Assembly (NCBI GenBank): GCA_049115735.1
Contig: JAGDZP010000021.1
Span: forward strand, 1 to 64,000
Source of the DNA: CAXBNB01 sp049115735
GTDB lineage: Bacteria > Bacteroidota > Bacteroidia > Cytophagales > Cyclobacteriaceae
Length of the DNA stretch: 64,000 bases
Reading direction: 5' to 3'
The position numbers were made by a program, and so were the translations under genes. Numbering within the stretch: position 1 is the stretch's first letter; every line of letters begins with the position of its first letter. Shown in pieces: positions 30,485-38,381 of the stretch. The notes under the pieces were generated by a model. It saw nothing but the letters and a program-made list of their open reading frames with translations. It was not told where the DNA came from and ran no database searches.

Positions 30485-32137
30485 TTAGCTTATAGCCATT
30501 ATCAACTCCTCTAAATTATCCTGACGAGACAAGTTCATTTTCTTTCTTAGCCTATACCTCGTTGTATGAACACTTTCAACTGCAATACCCAAAAGCTTGG
30601 CCATGTCTACACTGTCGAAACCTAGTTTAATGAGTGCGCAGATCTTATGATCGGCGGGGGATAACTTTGGGAATTGGGATTTCAGGTTAGAATAGAAATT
30701 CTGATTTACCGACAGGAACCTCGATTCAAACTGCTTCCAGTCGTCCGCCTGGCTGAGGTTAATGGTATTGACTATTGAATTGAGTTTTATGCCGTCAGGA
30801 TTGCTTTTTTGTTCTGAGATCTGTTGCTTGATCTGGTTGATTGTTTCATCTCTTTTGAGAATTTGCAGAGCAGAAGCAGTCAATTCCTTGTTTTTCAAAT
30901 CCAGGATTTCATTGGCTTTTTCCATTTCTATCTGCTGCTTTTTGCTAAGCAGCTCCTTCTCATTTCTATGTTTACTTCTTAAGTATCTATAATAAATAGC
31001 CCCCACTATCGCTAGGAATAAGATAGTGACATAGCTGATTGTCATTCTTAATTGAGACAGTCTTTCTTCTTGTTCCAGGTTTTCTATTCTTTTTTCGTTT
31101 TCAAGTTTCGCTTGCCGCTCTTTTTCAAGCCTAAATTCATCCTTGATTTCCAATAATGAACGATTCAGATCACTTTTACTGCTAAAAAGGGAGTCATTCA
31201 TATTCTTGGCTTTTTCCATGGCATGAAACGCTCCTTCATGGTCACTTATTTTTAAACTCACTCTTGCCTTCATTACCAATATTTCTGGAATTAAATCTTG
31301 ATGGCTTCTATACTGTCTGCCAATTTCGATGGAACTATTGAAGTAGGAAAGTGATTTTTGGTACATCTCCTTTGCATCATAGATTTGGGCAATAAAGGCG
31401 TGAAGAATTACCAAATATGATCGCCGGTTATTGGAAAAAACGGAATCGAGTGGTAAGAGTATTTCAAGTGCTTCATCAGGGTGCCCTTCCAGAAACAAGA
31501 GATATCCATCTTCAGCTTTTAGAAACATACCTACCGGTTGTTTCCTCTTTTCAAATGTGCTTATACAGCTGTCAAAATATGCCCTTGCCATAGGTAGATT
31601 CTTTTGCTTTCTAAACAAGGTCAACAGGGCATAAAATTCGTCACTTAACGTATTCAACGGTGCGTTGCTCGACTTGAGAATAGAAATTGCCTTGTTAAAA
31701 TAGACTTCTGCTTCGATGTGACGGTTGAAGAAACTATAGAGCCAGCCCAGGCCACTGTACACTTTAGCCATGGCCTGATCATTTTGGATTTCTTCTGCCA
31801 GAAATAGGGCCTGCCAATAGCGGTCATATGATGCACTAAAATTGGCATTATGTGCGAGCAGTTCAGACCAATCCACTAAGGTTTGTATGGCCTCTAAAGT
31901 ATCTCCAGACGCCAGTTCAACATTAAAATTTTTTTCAAACAAATAATGTGCACTATCGGGTGCAGTGAACCTCAGTTCAATTGCTTTTTCCAACCATGGA
32001 CTGCTCTGGTCTTCATTTGCTTGAGCCAATATTTGCCCAATAGACAAGACGAGGATTGTCAGTAGTAAAAATATTTTTGATTTGTCGAGTCGAATAATCC
32101 CAATTATATAGTTGAATAGTCCTTCAAATATACCCAA
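30485..32137 (-). CDS. membrane-spanning TPR/HTH regulator, paralogue of 2433-4085
   Basis: A 550-residue regulator with the layout of its paralogue: N-terminal hydrophobic segment, periplasmic TPR-like repeats (about 50-320), transmembrane helix (about 365-385), coiled coil and LuxR-like HTH near the C-terminus, with VESVHTTRYRLRKK unchanged. Divergent from the AHG operon, with the tandem motif in between. The open frame begins with TTG directly after an in-frame TAA, and no ATG precedes the hydrophobic segment, so either TTG or another non-ATG codon is the start. Its stop is 12 bp from the convergent FG-GAP gene. By position it should control L-AHG catabolism; ligand unknown. Confidence 0.85.
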   Translation of the reverse strand: MGIFEGLFNYIIGIIRLDKSKIFLLLTILVLSIGQILAQANEDQSSPWLEKAIELRFTAPDSAHYLFEKNFNVELASGDTLEAIQTLVDWSELLAHNANFSASYDRYWQALFLAEEIQNDQAMAKVYSGLGWLYSFFNRHIEAEVYFNKAISILKSSNAPLNTLSDEFYALLTLFRKQKNLPMARAYFDSCISTFEKRKQPVGMFLKAEDGYLLFLEGHPDEALEILLPLDSVFSNNRRSYLVILHAFIAQIYDAKEMYQKSLSYFNSSIEIGRQYRSHQDLIPEILVMKARVSLKISDHEGAFHAMEKAKNMNDSLFSSKSDLNRSLLEIKDEFRLEKERQAKLENEKRIENLEQEERLSQLRMTISYVTILFLAIVGAIYYRYLRSKHRNEKELLSKKQQIEMEKANEILDLKNKELTASALQILKRDETINQIKQQISEQKSNPDGIKLNSIVNTINLSQADDWKQFESRFLSVNQNFYSNLKSQFPKLSPADHKICALIKLGFDSVDMAKLLGIAVESVHTTRYRLRKKMNLSRQDNLEELIMAIS

Positions 32138-32180
32138 TTAACCCATAATTGAGGAATAATGTAGTGCGTGAACAATAATT

Positions 32181-32226
32181 GTCTAGATAAAATGTTCGAG
32201 GTGTCTAGTTTTTGTTCAGTGTGAAA
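32181..32226 (+). promoter_or_regulatory. putative operator of the AHG operon, tandem GTYYAG repeat
   Basis: GTCTAG (32203), five T, GTTCAG (32214), TGTGAAA; a further GTCTAG at 32181 lies exactly 22 bp upstream of the first, i.e. two helical turns. From 32207 to 32226 it matches the SusC1 site (4172-4191) at 19 of 20 positions. It lies about 85 bp before the dehydrogenase start, in the gap to the divergent regulator. Confidence 0.6.
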
Positions 32227-32298
32227 AACCGCATATTGCACCGTATTTTTAAATATTTGTAACCGTTAATCAGAACAGATTAAACAATTTATTGAAAG

Positions 32299-33318
32299 AT
32301 GAAAGCAGCATTTTATAAAGAGAAGGGCAAGTTCGAAATAGGAGAAGGACAAGCTATCAAACCGGAAGCCGGACAAGTAAGACTGGACGTGGCATATTGT
32401 GGAGTATGTGGTACTGATGTGCACATCTATCATGGTGTAATGGATCAGAGAGTAAGTATGCCGCAGACGATTGGTCATGAAGCTTCCGCAGTGGTAGCCG
32501 AAATAGGTGAGGGAGTAACTAATGTAAAGGTAGGAGATCGGGTGGCAGTGAGACCACTGGACTTTGGAGCACCCCATCCATTCGACAAAGGACATGCACA
32601 TGTAGGCAAAAACCTCAAGTTCATAGGAATTGACAGCCCAGGAGCTTTTCAAAATAGCTGGACTGTGCCGGCTCACACTTTGCATAGTTTGCCAGATGAC
32701 CTCACGCTGGAACATGGTGCTTTCATCGAGCCACTTTCCGTGGCGTGCCATGATGTGAAAATTGGTAGAGTAGTAGAAGGTGAAAACTGTCTTGTGATAG
32801 GCGGTGGTCCTATCGGAACCTTGATAGCCTATGTACTCAGAGAGAAGAAAGCGAACGTAATCATTTCTGAGGTGAATGAAACGAGACTTGAAATGTTGGA
32901 TGACCTTGGTTTCAATACGATCAACCCAATCAAAGAAGACTTGCTTGAAAAAATCAGCGAGTTGACCGGAGAAAAAATGATCGATTGTGCATTCGAAGTA
33001 TCCGGTTCAGGCCCTGGTGTTCAGGCAATGACTCAAGTTGTTAATGTAAGAGGTCGAATCGTAATGGTGGCCATTCACGGAGGAGATCCAAAACCAGTTG
33101 ATTTGTTTAAGTTTTTCTGGTCAGAAATAGAATTGTTGGGAGCAAGGCTTTATGAAGAAGAAGATTATGAAGAAGCGATTGCTATAGCTGCATCTGGAAA
33201 TGTACCATTTGAAAAACTGATAACTCAAGTGGATTCATTGGACAACATCCAATCTATTTTCGAAACAATCGACAATAATCCAGCTGGCATGAAATATCTA
33301 ATTGATTGCCAAAGCTAA
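32299..33318 (+). CDS. zinc-type alcohol dehydrogenase, candidate 2-keto-3-deoxy-L-galactonate 5-dehydrogenase
   Basis: A 339-residue medium-chain dehydrogenase. The catalytic zinc site is seen as Cys37 (CGVCGTD) and His60-Glu61 (IGHEA), and the Rossmann fold as GGGPIGTL (about 167). The usual four-cysteine lobe for structural zinc is missing; the region reads RPLDFGAPHPFDKGHAHVG instead. In published L-AHG pathways a dehydrogenase oxidises C5 of 2-keto-3-deoxy-L-galactonate to the 2,5-diketo acid; this gene and the KduD-like SDR beside it would together invert C5. That role rests on context. First gene of the operon; the next starts 32 bp on. Alternatives are sorbitol- or threonine-type polyol dehydrogenases. 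Confidence 0.8.
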   Translation: MKAAFYKEKGKFEIGEGQAIKPEAGQVRLDVAYCGVCGTDVHIYHGVMDQRVSMPQTIGHEASAVVAEIGEGVTNVKVGDRVAVRPLDFGAPHPFDKGHAHVGKNLKFIGIDSPGAFQNSWTVPAHTLHSLPDDLTLEHGAFIEPLSVACHDVKIGRVVEGENCLVIGGGPIGTLIAYVLREKKANVIISEVNETRLEMLDDLGFNTINPIKEDLLEKISELTGEKMIDCAFEVSGSGPGVQAMTQVVNVRGRIVMVAIHGGDPKPVDLFKFFWSEIELLGARLYEEEDYEEAIAIAASGNVPFEKLITQVDSLDNIQSIFETIDNNPAGMKYLIDCQS

Positions 33319-33350
33319 AATCAACCAACTGAATTTATAAAACTATAATA

Positions 33351-34121
33351 ATGAGCATACTAGATACATTTAAATTAGAAGGAAAAACAGCACTTGTAAC
33401 GGGCTGCAAAAGAGGAATTGGCAAAGCAATGGCCATTGGTTTAGCAGAAGCAGGTGCGGACGTAATTGGTGTAAGTGCTTCACTTGAAAAGTCAGGAAGT
33501 GAGGTGGAAAAAGAGGTGATTGCAAGAGGCAGGAAGTTCAAGGCCTTCACATGCGATTTTGGAGATAGAGATTCTCTTTATGCTTTTATCAAAGAAGTGA
33601 AAGATGATTTTCCAGTGATTGATATCTTAGTGAATAATGCTGGAACAATCCTGAGAACGCCAGCCGCCGAACATCCAGATGAAATGTGGGACAAGGTGAT
33701 CGAGGTTAATCAAAATGCACAGTTTATTTTGACAAGAGAGTTTGGTAAAGAAATGGTGGCAAGAGGTTCTGGTAAAGTAGTTTTCACAGCATCTCTGTTA
33801 ACTTTCCAAGGTGGTATTACTGTGCCAGGGTATGCGGCAAGTAAAGGAGCTGTTGGACAGTTGACCATGGCATTCGCCAATGAGTGGGCTGGAAAAGGAG
33901 TAAATGTAAATGCAATTGCGCCTGGTTATATCAGTACTGATAATACCGAAGCATTGAGAAACGACCCTGTAAGATCAGAGTCTATTCTTTCAAGAATACC
34001 TGCAGGCAGATGGGGTGAGGCAGTAGATTTTGCAGGGCCAACAGTCTTCTTATGTTCAGACGCAGCTTCATACATGCATGGCAGCATCATGCTTGTAGAT
34101 GGTGGCTGGATGGGCCGATAA
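33351..34121 (+). CDS. kduD: KduD-like SDR, candidate 2,5-diketo-3-deoxygluconate reductase
   Basis: A classical short-chain dehydrogenase of 256 residues. The cofactor motif TGCKRGIG (about 18-25), NNAG (about 93), a serine in FTASLL, the YAASK active-site pair (about 162-166) and a C-terminal DGGWMGR end are all typical of KduD, the 2-keto-3-deoxygluconate 5-dehydrogenase. Because oxidation of C5 removes the stereocentre, KduD can reduce the diketo acid made from L-KDGal to D-KDG. Tight position in the operon supports this. Symbol given by family resemblance only; other gluconate or deoxygluconate dehydrogenases are possible. Confidence 0.8.
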   Translation: MSILDTFKLEGKTALVTGCKRGIGKAMAIGLAEAGADVIGVSASLEKSGSEVEKEVIARGRKFKAFTCDFGDRDSLYAFIKEVKDDFPVIDILVNNAGTILRTPAAEHPDEMWDKVIEVNQNAQFILTREFGKEMVARGSGKVVFTASLLTFQGGITVPGYAASKGAVGQLTMAFANEWAGKGVNVNAIAPGYISTDNTEALRNDPVRSESILSRIPAGRWGEAVDFAGPTVFLCSDAASYMHGSIMLVDGGWMGR

Positions 34122-34145
34122 TTATTGTTCAACCTTCCCTAAGCA

Positions 34146-35555
34146 ATGCAAATCACCCTTTTTAGAAAACTAATCACGCTCGCAATACTGTTGTCTATTC
34201 AGACAACAGTATTTGCAGCTGATAAGCCCAATATCCTCCTGATTGTATCAGACGATGCTGGATATGCAGATTTTGGTTTTCAGGGTAGCAAAATATTCAA
34301 AACGCCAAATCTGGACAATCTTGCAAAAAGCGGAACCAGATTTACTCAAGCCTATGTAACTGCCGCAGTTTGCGGACCATCCCGAGCTGGATTACTCACG
34401 GGCAGGTATCAGCAAAAGTTTGGTTTTGAAGAAAATAATGTAAAAGGCTACATGAGTGCTTCATCCAAACAATTGGGTGATGAAATGGGATTGCCTCTGG
34501 AAGAAATCACCATGGCCGATCGCTTACAGAAGCTTGGCTACAAAACAGCAATTTTCGGTAAGTGGCACATGGGTCATGCAGATAAATACCATCCGCTAAA
34601 ACGAGGATTTGATGAATTTGTGGGCTTCAGAAGTGGAGCAAGAAGCTATTTTCCCTATGACGACAAAAATCCCAATGATGATTGGGCAAAGAAGTTAGAG
34701 TACGGCTTTGGAAAATACGAAGAGAAGGATGAATACATGACCGATATTTTGGTCGATGAAACCATTTCTTTTATTGAACGCAATAAAGATCAACCGTTTT
34801 TCGCTTATCTCTCTTTCAATGCAGTGCATACACCAATGCACGCGCTGGAAGATGATTTGAAGCAATTTCCCGAATTGAAAGGAAAACGAAAGAGTTTAGC
34901 CGCCATGACATTGGCCATGGACCGTGCTTGCGGCCGTTTGCTTGATAAATTATATAAACTTGGCATTAGAGATAATACCCTAATCATTTTTACAAATGAC
35001 AATGGAGGGCCCAGCGATAGCAATGCTTCTGTAAACGATCCATTGAGTGGAACGAAAGCAAACCATCTCGAAGGAGGTATACGAGTGCCATTCCTTATGA
35101 GCTGGACAGGAAGAGTAAAAGAGAATTCTACCTTCGATTATCCAATAAGTACACTGGATCTTTTACCAACTTTTCTGAATGCCGCCGGAGCAGATGCGTC
35201 TAAAGTGGAAGGACTAGATGGAGTGGATTTGATACCATTTTTGTCTAAAGTGAAAAAAGGACGACCACATGATGTTTTGTACTGGAAAAAGGAAACCAGG
35301 GCTGCTATTCGACAAGGAGATTGGAAACTGATCAGGTTCCCGGATAGGCCAGCCGAACTCTATAAGTTGAACGATGATATTTCGGAAGTAAATGATCTGG
35401 CCGCAAATGAGCCGGAAAAAGTTAGGGCCATGTTCAAAAAACTCTTCGAGTGGGAGTTGACGCTGGAAAGGCCTCTATTTCAATTGAAGAGATTATATGA
35501 AGGCAAAGCAGCCATCAGAATGGATAATTACAGAAAAAAGAAACCTCAGAACTAA
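34146..35555 (+). CDS. exported S1-family (formylglycine) sulfatase
   Basis: A 469-residue sulfatase with a signal peptide (about 1-25). The formylglycine signature is Cys76 in VCGPSRAGLLTGR, so an anaerobic or aerobic maturase elsewhere must activate it. Metal ligands include Asp36-Asp37 (VSDDAGY) and the NDNGG segment (about 280). HMGH (after GKW) and the GTKANHLEGGIRVP motif are also present. It should remove sulfate esters from galactan oligosaccharides in the periplasm. It sits inside the AHG catabolic operon (24 bp after the SDR, 12 bp before the ALDH), which ties it to a red-algal galactan. The sulfate position attacked cannot be read from sequence. Confidence 0.92.
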   Translation: MQITLFRKLITLAILLSIQTTVFAADKPNILLIVSDDAGYADFGFQGSKIFKTPNLDNLAKSGTRFTQAYVTAAVCGPSRAGLLTGRYQQKFGFEENNVKGYMSASSKQLGDEMGLPLEEITMADRLQKLGYKTAIFGKWHMGHADKYHPLKRGFDEFVGFRSGARSYFPYDDKNPNDDWAKKLEYGFGKYEEKDEYMTDILVDETISFIERNKDQPFFAYLSFNAVHTPMHALEDDLKQFPELKGKRKSLAAMTLAMDRACGRLLDKLYKLGIRDNTLIIFTNDNGGPSDSNASVNDPLSGTKANHLEGGIRVPFLMSWTGRVKENSTFDYPISTLDLLPTFLNAAGADASKVEGLDGVDLIPFLSKVKKGRPHDVLYWKKETRAAIRQGDWKLIRFPDRPAELYKLNDDISEVNDLAANEPEKVRAMFKKLFEWELTLERPLFQLKRLYEGKAAIRMDNYRKKKPQN

Positions 35556-35567
35556 AACTATAAAATT

Positions 35568-37010
35568 ATGTCAAAAGCATACGATTTATTTATAAATGGT
35601 GAGTGGGTACCATCTTCAACTGGAGAGCGCGCACCGATTTTGAGCCCGATTGATGAAAGTGAAGTTGGAACCACAGCAATGGGCATAGAGGCTGATGCAA
35701 ATGCCGCATTAGAAGCTGCAGAAGCTGCTCAAAAAGAATGGAAGAAATGGCCTGCCAGAAAAAGGGCAGAACTGTTGCGAGCATTCGCCGCTGAGATTAG
35801 AGCCAACAAATCGAGACTTGCAGAGTTGCTTACACGTGAGCAAGGAAAAATTATTTCATTGGCAGAAATTGAAGTGGAAGTGACAGCTACTTTCATTGAA
35901 TATGCTTGCGACTGGGCAAGACAATTCGAGGGAGATATCGTTCAATCCGACAATGAGAACGAGCATATCTACATACACAAAATTCCGAGGGGTGTAGTAG
36001 TGGCGATTACAGCCTGGAACTTCCCATTGGCTTTGGCGGGCAGAAAAATCGGGCCTGCTTTGGTAGCTGGAAACACTATCGTTGTGAAACCGACCCAGGA
36101 GACTCCATTAGCCACACTGGAATTGGGCGATATTGCAAACAAAGTAGGTATTCCTAAAGGTGTTTTGAATGTGGTGACCGGGTCAGGAAGAGTGCTTGGA
36201 GAAGCACTTGTAAAGAATGAAATCACTAAGATGGTGACCATGACAGGATCTACGCCTGCAGGTCAGTCTATCTGGAAAACTGCTTCAGAAAATTTGACAC
36301 ACGTTCAGCTTGAACTTGGCGGAAAGGCTCCAGCGATTGTATTTGCAGATGCAGATATTGATGAAGCCATCGCTGGAACATTCCACTCAAGATGGGACAA
36401 CTGTGGGCAGGTTTGTACATGTAATGAAAGGATGTATGTGCACGAAGATATCTATGATGAGTTCATGGAGAAATTCATAGCTAAGTCAAAAGAAATCAAA
36501 GTTGGTAACCCTCTTGAAAGAGAAACGGAAATGGGGCCAAAAGTAAATGCTGCTGAGTTGAAGAACATGGAGCATTTGGTGGCTAAGTCAATTGAAGAAG
36601 GGGCAACTGTTGCCTTAGGTGGTAAAAAGCCTGAAGGAGCACAGTTTGAAAAAGGTCACTGGTTTGAGCCCACGATAATCACTGATGTGACTCAAGAAAT
36701 GACGGTCGTACACGAGGAATCATTCGGGCCAATTCTTCCAGTGATCAAATTCAACGATTTTGATCAGGTGATTGAGTGGGCTAATGACTGTGAATTTGGA
36801 CTGGCGGCTATGGTTTTCACCCAGGACTACAGAAAAATTGCAAGATTGACTGACGAGCTAGAGTTTGGTGAGATCTACATCAATAGAGGACATGGAGAGC
36901 AGCATCAAGGATTCCACAATGGCTACAAGAAAAGTGGTAGCGGTGGAGAAGATGGCAAGTATGGCTTTGAGCAATACCTTGAGAAGAAAACATTTTATGT
37001 GAAGTACTAA
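35568..37010 (+). CDS. aldehyde dehydrogenase, candidate 3,6-anhydro-L-galactose dehydrogenase
   Basis: A 480-residue NAD(P)-dependent aldehyde dehydrogenase of the AldA/lactaldehyde-dehydrogenase-like class. Catalytic Cys283 (in CGQVCTCNER) and Glu249 (LELGGK) are in place, as is the NFPL cofactor segment (about 150). The C-terminal signature INRGHGEQHQGFHNGYKKSG is shared with AldA-type enzymes. Known L-AHG dehydrogenases are in this superfamily and oxidise the free aldehyde of AHG to 3,6-anhydrogalactonate. Assignment comes from the neighbouring cycloisomerase and GH117-like gene. The alternative is lactaldehyde oxidation in fucose or rhamnose breakdown. Confidence 0.85.
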   Translation: MSKAYDLFINGEWVPSSTGERAPILSPIDESEVGTTAMGIEADANAALEAAEAAQKEWKKWPARKRAELLRAFAAEIRANKSRLAELLTREQGKIISLAEIEVEVTATFIEYACDWARQFEGDIVQSDNENEHIYIHKIPRGVVVAITAWNFPLALAGRKIGPALVAGNTIVVKPTQETPLATLELGDIANKVGIPKGVLNVVTGSGRVLGEALVKNEITKMVTMTGSTPAGQSIWKTASENLTHVQLELGGKAPAIVFADADIDEAIAGTFHSRWDNCGQVCTCNERMYVHEDIYDEFMEKFIAKSKEIKVGNPLERETEMGPKVNAAELKNMEHLVAKSIEEGATVALGGKKPEGAQFEKGHWFEPTIITDVTQEMTVVHEESFGPILPVIKFNDFDQVIEWANDCEFGLAAMVFTQDYRKIARLTDELEFGEIYINRGHGEQHQGFHNGYKKSGSGGEDGKYGFEQYLEKKTFYVKY

Positions 37011-37025
37011 TCAAAAAATAATTAG

Positions 37026-37102
37026 CTTCATCGCGAGGCACGAAGCGATCCGTATGGAAGAACAACTGAAATACAGATTGCCACGCTACGCTCGCAATGA
37101 CG
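37026..37102. repeat. intergenic hairpin repeat, CGTCATTGCGAGG family (copy 1)
   Basis: An imperfect inverted repeat: ATCGCGAGGCACGAAGCGATC on the left (one base longer if flanks are counted) and GATTGCC...GCTCGCAATGACG on the right. It belongs to the same family as the copies at 38264 and 39447 and sits between the ALDH and cycloisomerase genes. Confidence 0.7.
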
Positions 37103-37138
37103 TAACAAGCCTTTTTTGATTTTTGATTCGACTAGTTT

Positions 37139-38227
37139 ATGACTAAAATAAAAGACGTAAAAGTTCGCCTCTTCGAAGTGCCACTACCAGAGGTGCTTTC
37201 TGATGCCAAGCATGGTGACCATTACCATTTCGAATTGGTAACTGCAACCATCACTTTGGAAGACGGAAGTGAAGGAACGGGCTATACCTATACCGGTGGA
37301 AAAGGAGGACATTCGATCAAAGCGATGATCGAGCATGATCTGGTACCTGCGTTGATCGGGCAAGATGGAGATGATATTGAAGCCATCTATGATTTCATGG
37401 AATGGCATATTCATTATGTGGGTCGTGGAGGAATAGCTTCTTTTGCTATCTCGGCTGTGGATATTGCCCTTTGGGATATTCGATGCAAGAATGCCAACAA
37501 ACCCCTATGGCAAATGGCTGGAGGAAAAGGAAATACCTGCAAGGCTTATTGTGGAGGTATTGACTTGATGTTTCCATTGGAAAAACTACTCGACAACATC
37601 AGAGGATATCTGGCCAATGGCTTCAATGCTGTGAAAATTAAGATTGGTAGAGAAATTCTGGATGAGGATATCGAGCGGATCGCTGCAGTCAGAGAATTGA
37701 TCGGGCCAGATCTAACTTTCATGGTTGATGCCAACTACTCCATGAGTATTGAAAAAGCCATTGAATGTTCGAAAAGGATGGAGCAGTATGACATCACCTG
37801 GTTTGAAGAGCCGACTATTCCGGATAATTACAAAGGCTTTGGTGAGATAGCAGATGCCACAAATGTGCCTTTGGCGATGGGAGAAAACCTGCACACGATC
37901 CATGAATTTGAATACGCATTTGATCAGGCGAAGCTTTCTTTCGTTCAGCCGGATGCTTCCAATTGCGGTGGGGTAACTGGCTGGTTGGCTGCCGCTAGAT
38001 TGGCAGACAAACACGGTATTCCGGCTTGCTCTCACGGAATGCAGGAGCTGCACGTGAGCCTGGTGTCTTCACAGCCAAATTCTGGATGGCTGGAAGTACA
38101 TAGTTTCCCAATTGATGAATATACTACCAGACCACTTGTGGTGGAAAATCACAGAGCGGTGGCATCAGATGAGCCTGGGACTGGCGTGGTATTCAACTGG
38201 GAGAAATTGAGCCCTTATGAAAAATAA
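37139..38227 (+). CDS. enolase-superfamily 3,6-anhydro-L-galactonate cycloisomerase
   Basis: A 362-residue mandelate-racemase/muconate-lactonising-enzyme-type protein. Catalytic Lys166 and Lys168 (VKIKIG), metal ligands Asp197 (DANYS), Glu223 (EEPTIP) and Glu249 (GENLH), and His299 (CSHGMQE) are all present. The N-terminal stretch with SDAKHGDHYHFELVTATI and the YTYTGGKGGHSIKAM segment match my recollection of the Vibrio 3,6-anhydro-L-galactonate cycloisomerase. That enzyme opens the anhydro ring to give 2-keto-3-deoxy-L-galactonate. Next to the ALDH this makes the first two AHG-specific steps adjacent. A fuconate- or galactonate-dehydratase role is the main alternative. Confidence 0.85.
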   Translation: MTKIKDVKVRLFEVPLPEVLSDAKHGDHYHFELVTATITLEDGSEGTGYTYTGGKGGHSIKAMIEHDLVPALIGQDGDDIEAIYDFMEWHIHYVGRGGIASFAISAVDIALWDIRCKNANKPLWQMAGGKGNTCKAYCGGIDLMFPLEKLLDNIRGYLANGFNAVKIKIGREILDEDIERIAAVRELIGPDLTFMVDANYSMSIEKAIECSKRMEQYDITWFEEPTIPDNYKGFGEIADATNVPLAMGENLHTIHEFEYAFDQAKLSFVQPDASNCGGVTGWLAAARLADKHGIPACSHGMQELHVSLVSSQPNSGWLEVHSFPIDEYTTRPLVVENHRAVASDEPGTGVVFNWEKLSPYEK

Positions 38228-38263
38228 TAACACAATAAATATGACAATGAAAACTCCATCAAC

Positions 38264-38343
38264 CGTCATTACGAACAAAGTGAAGCAATCTCATTTTCGT
38301 GAGAGGTCACATCAAAAAGATCGCTTCGTGCCTCGCGATAACG
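38264..38343. repeat. intergenic hairpin repeat, CGTCATTGCGAGG family (copy 2)
   Basis: Left arm CGTCATTACGAACAAAGTGA followed by AGCAATC; right arm GATCGCTTCGTGCCTCGCGA then TAACG. Between the cycloisomerase and epimerase genes. Confidence 0.75.
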
Positions 38344-38381
38344 TTTCTAAGGGAGTTTTCAAACACAAATATTAAACAACA

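Noticed and set aside
32266..32751. 161-codon antisense ORF across the start of the zinc dehydrogenase
   Set aside because: It would run through the operator and over the conserved dehydrogenase start, with no family resemblance.
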